From Aspidiotus rigidus (lineage: Eukaryota > Arthropoda > Insecta > Hemiptera > Diaspididae), in the NCBI GenBank assembly GCA_035079385.1, contig JAVHKY010000012.1:6600501-6664500 (forward strand): a stretch of 64,000 nucleotides of DNA. The letters are read 5' to 3'. How positions within the stretch are numbered: the stretch's first letter is position 1; every line of letters starts with the position of its first letter. This document shows positions 34,101-42,735 of the stretch, one piece after another. The translations under genes were made by a program, and so were the position numbers. The notes below the pieces were generated by a model that was not told the origin of the DNA, did not search any database, and worked only from the letters and a program-made list of their open reading frames with translations.

Positions 34101-35629
34101 TTTGCTTAATTTTTGACAGTATTCAGCCGGAAAATAGAGAAGTGACATTTTGCGCCGTGTTAAGAACTGACCTGAGAGAAGAAACATGGAATCGCGTTTG
34201 GGAGTTCTATCGAAGATCGAATTTTCCCCATGAAAAGAAAAATGTGCTTATGTCTGCAACTTGCAGTAGAAACAACACTTTGCTAACAAAGTTAGTCGTT
34301 GTTTTTCATTTTATATGTAATAATTTTTATTTTACATGGATGTGACGTATAGATTTGCGTTACCAAAATTTGCAACTCTCTGATGCCGTCATTGCGTAGG
34401 AATTGGCTTGGTAGTTTGTGACGTCATCAAAAAGAGTACAGACATTTGATAAGACAGAGCTATGTTACATACATGTGGGGATGGTCAATTAATCAAATTT
34501 GGGATGTAAAGCTTCGCGCTAGAGGTAAAACCCCTAGCCCTTCTTGAAACAGAATTTTCTATCAATAGTTTGGGGATCAAAATCCTCCAAGTCTCTATAT
34601 TAAATCAGCCCCCCTCCTTTTTAAACCATAACCTATTCTTTGTACGTGAATATTTCCAAGTTCATAATTTGGATCAGTCGAAAATTTTTCGAAGTCCCCA
34701 TTTTTTGGGAATACAACATGCCGAGTGGACGGTGAGAAGTGGAAATTTTCCCTAAAGAATCCTATAAGGCAAGTTCTATGTTCAACAAAAGCCCACCAGT
34801 TGTCGGCAGATTTTTACCTCTCAGCCCCCTCTTCCTCTCCATTAAATAAGAAGGTTTTTTCACCGCAAAATTTATTGTTAAGGAAAGCAGATCTAACAAT
34901 CTGAATATGGCTATGATTGCAGGTATGTGAATAAATTGATGAATGAGACCGATACTGAAATTCGAGCGCAAGATCTGAATCAAATCTTCAAAGCTATGTT
35001 TCGTACAAACCGTGGAGTATCTGTTGCTTTGGACGTTATTAAAGATCTGATATCCAATACATCGTGAGTACGACGTTTATTCTCTATCGGTCGTAGAAAT
35101 TGAAAGAAATCGGTAGACTGATAAATTTCAAACCTGAACCTCACTAATTTTCAGGTGCATAACAACAGGCGGCGAGAAGAGACTTAAAATTTTATTTACA
35201 ACCATCAGAGGCAAAATTAGAACCATCGAAGTATCAAGACAGGTAAGTAAGAATTGAATCATGTTCGAAGTAGATTACAAAGTAATCATCGATTTGTTTT
35301 TCTATTTTTTGTAGCTGAAGAAAATAGTATCTTCTTTAGAAAAATTGAAAGAAGATCGATTCCTTAAATTTGTACCTGTTCTGGAAAATTATCTGAAAAC
35401 GGCGGACAGGACGATTTTAAACAAAGAACATGTAACTAAATCTATCATTGACGCGCTGAAGAACTCTTTGGAACCCCTTCCACCCATTCCTCCACAACCA
35501 GTTCCTCCACCTATTGTACCAGATTCTTCCGGAACCAATCTATTGTTTTCGAAACTTCTCTTTGTATGTGCGGTTCTTACCTCTTCCTATGCATTTCTTG
35601 GTAACCTAGTTCATAAATTATTGGCGTAG
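19128..35629 (+). CDS. M1 family aminopeptidase N-like, complete (gene B), 14 exons, 981 residues
   Basis: Exons: 19128-19630, 21150-21308, 26995-27294, 27375-27558, 27652-27802, 27889-27970, 32062-32260, 32344-32527, 33012-33295, 33739-33923, 34120-34290, 34923-35063, 35155-35242 and 35315-35629. All introns are GT-AG, phases agree, and the sum is 2946 bases. Residues 1-23 or so are a signal peptide ('FFVRLFFALLMCSPLL'). The N-terminal beta domain follows, with 'WLASTQFEATYARAAFPCYDEP'-type sequence. The exopeptidase motif GAMENWG is at 310-316. The zinc site HELAH is at 346-350, with Glu369 in 'WLNEAFA' as third ligand and Glu347 as catalytic base. Catalytic Tyr430 is in 'IIYDKGASVLRML'. 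The C-terminal helical region ends in a proline-rich linker, 'DSSG', and a hydrophobic tail, as in GPI-anchored insect midgut APNs. All key residues are intact. Introns 2 (5.7 kb) and 6 (4.1 kb) hold mobile DNA. Tandem duplicate of gene A. GPI anchoring and gut expression are inferred. Confidence 0.93.
19631..21149 (+). other. Intron 1 of gene B
   Basis: Plain AT-rich intron of 1.5 kb with a GTAAGT donor and TTTCGCAG acceptor. I see no mobile element or RNA gene in it. Confidence 0.7.
22184..23205 (-). pseudogene. MULE-type transposase, broken fragment
   Basis: The minus-strand frames show the MULE transposase core: 'ILLADSSEAI', then 'MCYFHVTENIKKYL' (the CxxH-type motif), then 'GCPTTNNGLEGTNAWIK'. 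A SWIM zinc finger follows: 'CTCPHFLKEGECKHSLGL'. Frame 22438-23088 holds the core and frame 22184-22441 the SWIM finger; they are joined only by a frameshift. A second shift near 23110-23130 separates 'NPVLLAVMNGETIED' (upstream frame) from 'FEFVFTLLHQYLLEW'. The N-terminal part is missing. The fragment lies in intron 2 of gene B, just left of foldback copy 2, and might mark the remains of an autonomous element. No termini are visible around it. Confidence 0.82.
23315..26074 (-). mobile_element. Foldback-type DNA transposon, copy 2 (inverted relative to copy 1, one end truncated)
   Basis: Reverse-complement counterpart of the 14846-18007 element, with arm sequence that looks well over 90% identical by eye. 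The intact end is at 26074 ('CATCTTTCTGCCCCACCCTG', ending next to GTATATAC). The other end begins inside the terminal repeat (TTTAAATGTACGAATTTTG at about 23318), so about 90 terminal bases are missing. The central satellite array is shorter than in copy 1: the run equivalent to 16250-16800 is mostly absent. An extra arm unit is present at about 25270-25440. It lies in intron 2 of gene B, with exons 1-2 between the two copies. Confidence 0.8.
26075..26518. other. Intron 2 remainder with dispersed repeat
   Basis: Starts with a diverged copy of the 'GGGGACTTGAAAAATTTTCGAGCT' repeat also seen at 41400-41430, then unremarkable intron sequence. Confidence 0.45.
26519..26669. mobile_element. 151-base MITE with perfect 38-base terminal inverted repeats
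   Basis: Bases 26519-26556 and 26632-26669 are exact reverse complements (38 of 38). The outer sequence is TATACTCTGTTCACGTTAAG. The interior is 75 bases without coding capacity. Both ends read TATA, fitting a TA target duplication as made by Tc1/mariner-type transposases. The perfect match suggests a young insertion. It lies in intron 2 of gene B and would form a strong hairpin in the pre-mRNA. Confidence 0.88.
27993..29003. mobile_element. TIR element of about 1.0 kb in intron 6 of gene B (non-autonomous)
   Basis: The left end TAAGGTAACTTCGGGTAATT (from 27993) and right end 'AATTGCCCGAAGTAACCTTA' (to 29003) are inverted, with one mismatch over about 25 bases. Both ends carry TA, consistent with a TA target site. 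The motif TACCCG/CGGGTAA followed by TGGCGT recurs internally (28180-28215, 28550-28600 and 28960-28995), like subterminal binding repeats. No transposase frame is visible. Confidence 0.72.
30494..30552 (-). tRNA. Mitochondrial trnD-like remnant inside the NUMT
   Basis: On the minus strand an 8-base acceptor stem is perfect (AAATTATT with AATAATTT, plus coordinates 30545-30552 and 30494-30501). The anticodon GTC (GAC at 30514-30516 on +) sits at the right place between them. The total length of 59 is short, so the D or T arm must be minimal, and the anticodon stem is imperfect. Its position after cox2 fits trnD. It is not functional in the nucleus. Confidence 0.5.
30656..30787 (-). pseudogene. 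COX2: cox2 C-terminal fragment (mitochondrial origin)
   Basis: Minus-strand translation with the invertebrate mitochondrial code gives 'YGQCSEICG', then 'LYHGCMSIHIESINLNNF', then Leu-Lys-Trp-Ile and TAA at 30656-30658. The copper-A ligands C, E, C, H and M of subunit II are all in place, with ATA read as Met. The start of the gene is cut off at the boundary with transposon sequence near 30788. The family usually has ANHSFMPI here, so the donor mitochondrion was divergent. In the nucleus the fragment cannot be translated because of the TGA codon. Confidence 0.88.
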
Positions 35630-37290
35630 AAACTTTTTTGTACAGAACTTGAGTTATTATGTTTCTCGTAAGACTTGTGAGGAAAACTTGAGTGGTTTTC
35701 GCACGTTATGCTTTTAATGGAACACAAGTTTTAAGTTATATTCCCTGCTGAAGTTGAGTTACATTCAAAATGATTTATCATTACTTTTAAGACAGTTTAT
35801 CCTGAATTCTAGCAGACCAAAATGCATTACCAAGATTGTATAACTTACCATTTTTGTAATTTTTATAATTTTTATTATTATTTCTTCATTGTAAAAAAAT
35901 GAAAATATGAGCATATAAGACATGAACAACCGAGTCTCAAGATTTCTGTCCAACTTCCTATACGCATCTATTGTTAGAACTTCTTCATTCTATCTCAACT
36001 TCTTTAAAATTTCTATCAATAATTAATTCATCCTCTCGATAAGAGGGTAAGTGTACTGGTGAAGATTTCCGGTTTCCTCAATTCAGTTGTGAAAATTTGT
36101 CCTAGAAAAATAATGATTTTTGGATTCGCCTTCTTACCTCTGTGCATCGTCTTAGCCTAATCAGGTACAGAACGCTACCCGTACTGGGCTAGCAAACCTC
36201 TACTAGATCAAGAAAGATGAGCGATCAAATTCTTGAAATGATGAAGGGAGTCCAAAAAATGGGAAAATCTTGAAATGAATTATTTTTCGTCTCTCAATTT
36301 TGTGATGGTACCGGAGAATTCATCCTTGGTCAATATATAACCAACCGTAATACTGAATGACCTTAAAAAGACGACCTTGGAGCAGAAAGAGGACGGGGCA
36401 GATGGTCGGAAATAAAATTTTTATTCTTATATTAGATTAATCAACCTCTTTACACCGTCTTGACAGTTAAATTACCGAATCCAGTGTTACATAACAACGT
36501 TACTCACCCTAAATTATTGCTAAGAGGGGGAGCCTCCTCCCCCTGCCTAACCTTACTGCCCTTATTCGGTGACTTCGACAACCTTGCCGAGTCTTTTTTC
36601 ATGCATAATGTTCGGGAGTTGTAATTTTTTGTTCATGCTCGAAAGTGGAAAGCGCTTCAAGATCAATGTAGAAAAATATTTACAGTATTTCGGACGGACG
36701 ATATAAAATAGGTTTCTTAATCGATCCTACTGTCCGTTTTACATGAGAATGAATCAAAACTTTTCCCTGCTTACAACTTCTTCATTTCCTCATCCTAACA
36801 TAAACCTTCGATACGCAGCATTTGGCGACGATAGCATCCACGCACGCATCCATGCTGAAAAACCTCCACCTCAATTTTCAATTACCTTTTCTCATTATTC
36901 GACGAAATTCTTGAAGACGGCCTTCACCTTTGCATCTGGAAATAGGCTAAAACCTACTAACTATGGTATCCTGCCCACATCTTATTGATCTATCAGACGA
37001 TTTCTGTCCTTGGCAAACTACTCCAAAGATTTATGAACAAAAATATAAGGCTAGAAACGTAAATAAATGAAATTTTTACCAAGTTTTTCCATTCCACTAT
37101 ACACTAGGCCACCTCTGGTCGCCTTCTCTTGTTCACCTCCATTTCTAGTATACCGCTTACTAGGCCTAGAATAGCCCTACTGTAGCAGTCTAGTACAGTA
37201 TATGCCTTGTGCACCGCGTATTAGAAGCCTAGTATAGCATAATTAATGCTTCTGGTTAAAATTTTTACAAGTCTCCGAAGTAGGTCAGGG
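35630..37290. other. Intergenic region downstream of gene B
   Basis: The 3' UTR of gene B must begin here; no AATAAA is obvious within 300 bases. A frame at 36743-36988 (81 codons, ATG start) shows no domain. At about 37140-37245 there is a cluster of 'GCCTAGTATA'-like words, which recurs in diverged form at 40140-40205, on the other side of the Penelope-like insertion. Confidence 0.5.
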
Positions 37291-37296
37291 TTATTG

Positions 37297-37372
37297 GTAC
37301 AATTGAAAAACCCTTTTTCAATATTAGTGCTCTACTTACACCTCACTCACTCATTATGAGTTCCGATAATAG
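37297..37372 (+). repeat. PLE2 left terminal direct repeat (pseudo-LTR)
   Basis: Starts GTACAATTGAAAAACC and ends GTTCCGATAATAG. Identical to 40034-40109 except for one base in the C/T run. Directly follows TTATTG. Confidence 0.85.
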
Positions 37373-37466
37373 CACACTAGACATGGTTAACGAGGTTTTT
37401 AAGTTTCTGAAGATCAAGGTCAAACTAAGAGTGACACATGTGAAGATTTGGTTCAATAACTAATGC

Positions 37467-39750
37467 TTGAGACGAGGCATTACTCCCAAGTATGCGACTA
37501 TCAGGCTACCAGGAAACAGCGCAGCAGTGAAATGCACCAAGATGCAAGCCGAAAGATTGAGAGTGAAGAACGAAATTGGTGAACTCTACAAGAAAGCCAC
37601 CAGGCTGAATGGTCTACTGTATGATCAATATTTCCATCTGTCCAGGTTACTCCACCCGCAAGAAGTCAAAGAAATGATGTTCGAAAAAGGAGGAGAGGGG
37701 AAGAAAGGAGAAGACTATGATCGTGGAAAAACGAGTGGAAGCCCAAACAAAACAGATCAAGAAGAAGCTTGCCGAACTGACCCGGAAGAAAGAAGAAAGA
37801 AAGGAAGAGACAGTGAGAGTTGAGCACAAATTTGCTCCCAGAACCGAGAACCTATCAAGCGTCACCTTCACAGAAGAAGAAAGAAGACTGCTGGACAAAG
37901 GCATCAAGTACGTGCAGCCAGAGAGGCTGAACCAGTGTAGGCTTGAAAGCATGGCCATTAGCTGCGAACAAGTAATCCAAACCATGGAACACGACGTGAG
38001 ACCAGAAGCCCGGACTAAAATTTGGAAAGTGCTGTTGGACATCAAAGGGGATATGTGCCGAACCTATGACAGAACGCAAGTAATGCAGAGGAAGGTCACA
38101 AATCTACAAAAGAAGATTCGACAGAACAACCTGATTTTGACAAAGGCGGACAAGGGCAACACGGTAGTGGTAATGGAGAAGGAGGACTACACCCAAAAAG
38201 TCGAGTCGTACATCGCAGTTAATGCATACCAAGAGCCGGCAAGGGACCCAACGCGGAAATACCAAGATGACCTGAAAGCTGTGTTGAAGAGGAACAATGT
38301 ACCCGGTAATGGAAGGACGCTTGAGATGAACCCGGTTGCACCAAAACTCAAGGGGCTTGTAAAACTCCACAAAGCGAACCGTCCGATGAGACCCCTGGTC
38401 AACAGCATTCAATCACCATGCTACAAGATAGCAAAGATCGTAGCCACATTCCTGAAAGGAAACTACCAGTTAACGGAGAGCTGATTGAGCAACTGGACAA
38501 GTTGGAAATCAGGAGTAACGACAAGCTGATATCCTTTGATGTGACTAATATGTTTGGTACCATACCGAAGGAGGGACTTCTCACCCTACTCAAAAGCAAC
38601 AGATACCATGGGAACCCCGATGAGTCGAAGTACGCCAACATAGTGGAGGAGATCTTGAGCCAGAATTACTGCCGCTTCAATAACAGGTTCTACAGTCAGG
38701 AAAGGGGACTTGCGATGGGATCACCGCTGTTACCAATACTGGCGGAGATATTCATGAATGATATGGAAAACAAGATATTGAAGGGCAGCAAGTTCAGAAA
38801 CTCGATCAAACACTGGGCCAGATACGTAGATGATATCCTAATTGAGTGGTCAGGCACTGGTAGACAGGTGGATCTATTCCTTTCAGAAATGAACGCGATG
38901 AATGAGAGCATCAAATTCACAGTAGAAAAAGGCAATGAGACCATCAACTATTTGGACCTTACTCTCACAATGGAGAACAATAGCATAGAATACGAAATCT
39001 ACAGGAAGCCGACGCATACTGACACCGTCATTCCAAATGACTCCTACCACCACCCCATGCACAAGTTAGCGGCAATCCAGAACTACCACTGTCGGGCAAT
39101 TTATATCCTCAAGAACAACGAAGAGAAGAGGAAAGAGATCGAGATAGTAAAGCAGATCGCAGAAGCCAATGGCTGCCGCAGATGTGTGGTGGAGGGAGTC
39201 TTTGGGAAAATGGAAACAAAGAAAGGAACCCATGATAGCATAGTGAGAAAGTACTCCGGATCGATACCATATATAGGAAAGTACACAAACAAGGTGATAA
39301 AGGCATTCAATGGCTACGATGTGAATGTGGGTATCCAGAATAACCAACCCATGGTGAAGAGAATCAGCAATGACCAGACGGAACAAAAGGACCAAAGCTT
39401 AAGCGTAGTGTACAAGCTCAGTTGTGAACAGTGCGAGGGGATCTATATCGGTGAGACTGGGAGAAAGTTTGAGATCAGGAGAAAAGAACACATTGTTGAG
39501 GGAGAACGAAGATGGCAAGTCACTGTTTGGGAAACACTGTAACGAGGAAAACCACGATGGAGAGGGAATATTTGAAGTCATACACGTAGAGAATCGCACA
39601 AAGAGAAGAAAACTCTGGGAACAAATGGAGATTGCGAAAGCCAAGAGGAAGAAAGCCTGCCTCTTGAACAATGTAATCACATTTGACAACGAAAAATTAT
39701 TCGGCCTGGTGATTGGACGAGAGAAGAAGAACGGAACCAACCAATGAGAC
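37467..39750 (+). pseudogene. PLE2 reverse transcriptase / GIY-YIG endonuclease, frameshifted
   Basis: The coding region is spread over frames 37467-37823, 37717-38484, 38418-39542 and 39424-39747, so at least three frameshifts separate them (about 37720-37820, about 38470 and about 39500). The RT motifs are intact: 'FTEEERRLLDKGIKYV', 'ILTKADKGNTVVVMEK', 'KLHKANRPMRPLVNSIQSP', 'ISFDVTNMFGTIP', 'GLAMGSPLLPILAEIFM', the catalytic 'ARYVDDILIEW' and 'YEIYRKPTHTDTVI'. The endonuclease begins with 'YKLSCEQCEGIYIGETGR' and continues after the shift with 'GKHCNEENHDGEGIFEVI'. In a living element this protein would nick DNA and prime reverse transcription. This copy cannot make it in one piece unless the shifts are sequencing errors. 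Confidence 0.88.
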
Positions 39751-39962
39751 GGCAGGAATCCAGCTAGCCAATAGAAACGCAGCATTTAGAACGATAGATT
39801 GAACCAATCACAAAGCAGTATGTTTTAGCCAATAAGAACACAATGTCATATTATTGTAAGAATAGGTTTCTAAGAAGTGAACCAATCACAACACAGCATT
39901 GTTATAGCCAATAAGATCACAGTGTTATACTATAAAAACTCATGGTTAAGGCCTTGTTCTCC

Positions 39963-40019
39963 AGTTGCGACACAACTGATGATGGGATAACACCCGAAAG
40001 TACTCTTGTATAAGCAACT
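39963..40019 (+). ncRNA. Type I hammerhead ribozyme of PLE2
   Basis: All core parts fit. Stem I outer: AGTTGC 39963-39968 with GCAACT 40014-40019. Stem I inner: ACAA 39972-39975 with TTGT 40006-40009. Core CTGATGA is at 39976-39982. Stem II GGG 39984-39986 pairs with CCC 39993-39995, with one extra U at 39983. GAA is at 39996-39998. Stem III is the palindrome AGTACT 39999-40004, followed by C at 40005 as the cleavage base. Such very short stem III hammerheads are known in Penelope-like elements, where they are thought to act as dimers. The site lies just before the right terminal repeat, as expected. Activity is not shown. Confidence 0.78.
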
Positions 40020-40033
40020 AATAAAGTAGATTT

Positions 40034-40109
40034 GTACAATTGAAAAACCCCTTTTCAATATTAGTGCTCTACTTACACCTCACTCACTCATTATGAGTTC
40101 CGATAATAG
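40034..40109 (+). repeat. PLE2 right terminal direct repeat (pseudo-LTR)
   Basis: Partner of 37297-37372. Followed by the target duplication TTATTG at 40110-40115. Confidence 0.85.
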
Positions 40110-40115
40110 TTATTG

Positions 40116-41585
40116 ATGATGCCATAAAGTGTGGGCCACTGCTAAACCTATACTACAAAAGCCTAATATAAACTTAGTATACTATAAGTTAGGCTCAGTA
40201 TAATGAATGGTCGAAATTTTCCAAGTTCCTAAAGTAAGTCAAGATCATTGATGACGTCATGAAGTGTGACGTTCCGTGACGCACATTTCTGACCGACCAA
40301 AAACGTATACATGTCAAAAGACTATCTTGGTTCATAACATCAAATAACACCCTCACGTTATACCGCTTCACGTCATATCTGACTTAAACATCCGAATTAA
40401 CGAAGCCCTACACTCAAACTCAAGCGTTCTTTTATATCCAATGTCACTAAATCTCCTTCAAATTATGTGGCATTGGCCTCCAGGGCAATTTCCCTGAACT
40501 ACTACAATCTTCCCTCCATAGAATCTCAATTCAGTCATCACCATGGTTTTTGATTTTCAAACAAGAAAACAGTCACGGTAGTATTTCAAAAAAGATACTT
40601 ACGACCTACGCCTCTTCCTACTCTGCTTTTACAGAACTTCCTCAATTACTATCCATTCCTCTGCCAAGTTCTTTGGTCTCATTTATGACTCCAAACGTTC
40701 CTAGACCCCCTCCCCCCATTGTAGAATGTTAAGAGTGAAATTGCTGATTCCCTGGAATTCTCATCACATACCTATCACTCTCCCGTACCGGCTGTCATCG
40801 CAAATTCCTCCAACTTTACGATACTCTAATCGATTCCGAATTTGATTACAGTTCTCCTACTTACAACCACTCCGACAAAACTGCTACTCTGATTGGCTCT
40901 TGGCACACTACGCACCAGACCTTGAGGCAGGTGTTCTGCTCTCTGTTACCGCGCTCTTTCACTCACTGATAACTTTCTGGCCTCAACAGCCCAATACCCA
41001 AATTTTCCCATTTGTTCCAATGCTCTTAGTCCACGTGATCCACTTCTTTTGTCGCTTCAATCCCATATAGGCACTGATATCAAATTCTACTTTTTCATCC
41101 ACTCGATCAACAATTGGAGTGGCAGAGAAGTTGTTTCATGGGCCAGTGGGATCTGAAAAATGTTGATGTACCAGATTTATGACGTCATCTAATTGTGATG
41201 TCACAGGCTCGGGCTTTGGAGCTATATAGGAGGGGGACATGGAAAAATTTCGACCTCTAAGCTATATATGATAGGAGGGGGATTTAGAATACCTCAGAAG
41301 GAAATTCTGAGTCTTATAGTGTTTGAAGCGTTGCATATCTGGCTCATTGAAGGGGCCAAGTCAATTGGTGTGTGATGCGATTACCGAGCTATATATGATA
41401 GGAGGGGGAATTGGACAATTTTCAAGCTCTAAGCTTTGCCGGACTGCGGACGCTTTCTTCGAACAACCCCGCGATAAAACAGGTTCCCTATTAAAATTAT
41501 TTCTTCAGAATTTTCGAGACTCAGAAACCGGATATGCTGTCTTCATTCAGGGTAATATCTCATCTTTCCATATGAAAAACTCCGC
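40116..41585. other. Intergenic, pyrimidine-rich, with repeat remnants
   Basis: No gene. At 40215-40275 there is a second copy of the repeat into which PLE2 inserted. From 40400 to 41040 the + strand is rich in C and T with short frames and no domain; it may be more of the non-LTR debris seen at 41850-42250. Confidence 0.45.
41215..41425 (-). repeat. Repeat array, inverse copy of the 2930-3085 family
   Basis: Three occurrences of GCTATATA(TGATA)GGAGGGGGA separated by 'TGGAAAAATTTCGACCTCTA'-like sequence, the reverse complement of the units near 3 kb. A 'GATAAAACAGGTTCCCTATT' tail follows at 41473, also found near 26160. Confidence 0.65.
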
Positions 41586-41849
41586 TTGCATATCCACCAC
41601 CTAACTTACCGTTATATTTATCTGCCTTTCCTTTCTCATCCGCTTCTTTCCTACCTGAAAATGCATTTTACTCTTTTATTCTATATCAGTTACTTGCTAT
41701 CCAAGACCCTCATTCTGCTAATCCAATCGTCCAATGAGTCCCCATTCTTTCTTATCCTCTATCTCTTTTCTATATGGATACCGGGCCGCAACGATCCTCA
41801 AAGACATGATGCAGTAAACCTTCATGGCTGATTCCTCCCTCTTTCTTTC

Positions 41850-42250
41850 GTATGACTGAAATCCTGATACTGCTTTCTCGCCCTCTCGATCCTCGTGGCA
41901 TGATTTCTCGGCCTCTTAATCCTCCAATAAGCTCTCATATATTCAGTAATCTCTCCTTTTCTCGTCTCTTGTTCGCCCCAATCTTAGTACGTTCAAGTCC
42001 AGTATACTGTATGTTGAGCTACTTAGCTCCCATGGACTTACTCGTGTGGAAACCACTTGTCCCGACATGGAGAGGGTGTTTCAACTTATCTCAGAGTAGG
42101 CCATACCAGTCTCACACACTCTTTTCTCCTCCTTCGTGTCTATACTGCAATGCTGATGATCTATCCGTTCAATACTTCTTCTTTTTCGTAGCTCTTGGAA
42201 ATTCCTGCTTCATCATTCTATCTCTCCCTACATCACAAATTCAATGAATT
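41850..42250 (+). pseudogene. Decayed non-LTR retrotransposon scrap
   Basis: The frame 41852-42247 contains 'PSCLYCNADDLSVQYFFFF', a worn form of the terminal CCHC-like motif (C-x2-C...EH-x-F) of Jockey/R1 elements. It is homologous to the minus-strand scrap at 3598-3885. The rest of the 131-codon frame has no recognisable domain. It lies 500 bases upstream of the orphan gene. Confidence 0.35.
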
Positions 42251-42735
42251 TAAATTCATCCTTATTGTCCCCATCTGCCTGCTCCGAGTCCATAATCCTG
42301 AATGTAGTTGCAAGGTTCTTTGAAAAAAAGTTGCACGTTTCGTAACTCCTCCCTGATTTTGTCCGTCCGCTCACTTGATCTTGTGTTGGCATTTTCCGTC
42401 TTATCTAACGAAAAATCGTTTACCTATAACCGCTACTATATTGTATTTGAAGTCGGGGGCAGTTGTTGTCATTTTGTCATTAATTTCGGCCAGGGTTTTG
42501 CTTAGCATTTTCAGTTTTATATTCTTCAAGGCTACATATCTTTCGAAGGAAGGAAAGAACTTCAATCTTGAAAACACGTATGACCTGTAGATTCAACAGA
42601 AATGCAGCTTCAGATGGGTTTTTCGCAAAAGTCCCCCGACATCCTTCTAACTAAATTGAAAGAAATATCGTCATATCTTTCGCGACTGTTGTCTTGAATT
42701 CTCGTAAATATACACGATACTGAGGTCAACGGAAG

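Larger units (their letters stand above)
37297..40109 (+). mobile_element. Penelope-like element, near full-length (PLE2)
   Basis: Delimited by direct repeats of 76 bases (37297-37372 and 40034-40109, one mismatch) and a target duplication TTATTG (37291-37296 and 40110-40115). It codes on the + strand for an N-terminal coiled, charged region, the PLE reverse transcriptase and a C-terminal GIY-YIG endonuclease. A hammerhead ribozyme precedes the right repeat. A homologous unoccupied site is present at about 40215-40275, where 'AAGTAAGTCAAGATCATTG' runs straight into 'ATGACGTCATGAAGTGTG', matching the two flanks of the element. The length of about 2.8 kb is normal for the class. The identity of the terminal repeats suggests a recent insertion. 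Confidence 0.9.

Noticed and set aside
36743..36988. 81-codon ATG frame between gene B and PLE2
   Set aside because: No domain, no neighbouring exon and within the length expected by chance for this amount of sequence.
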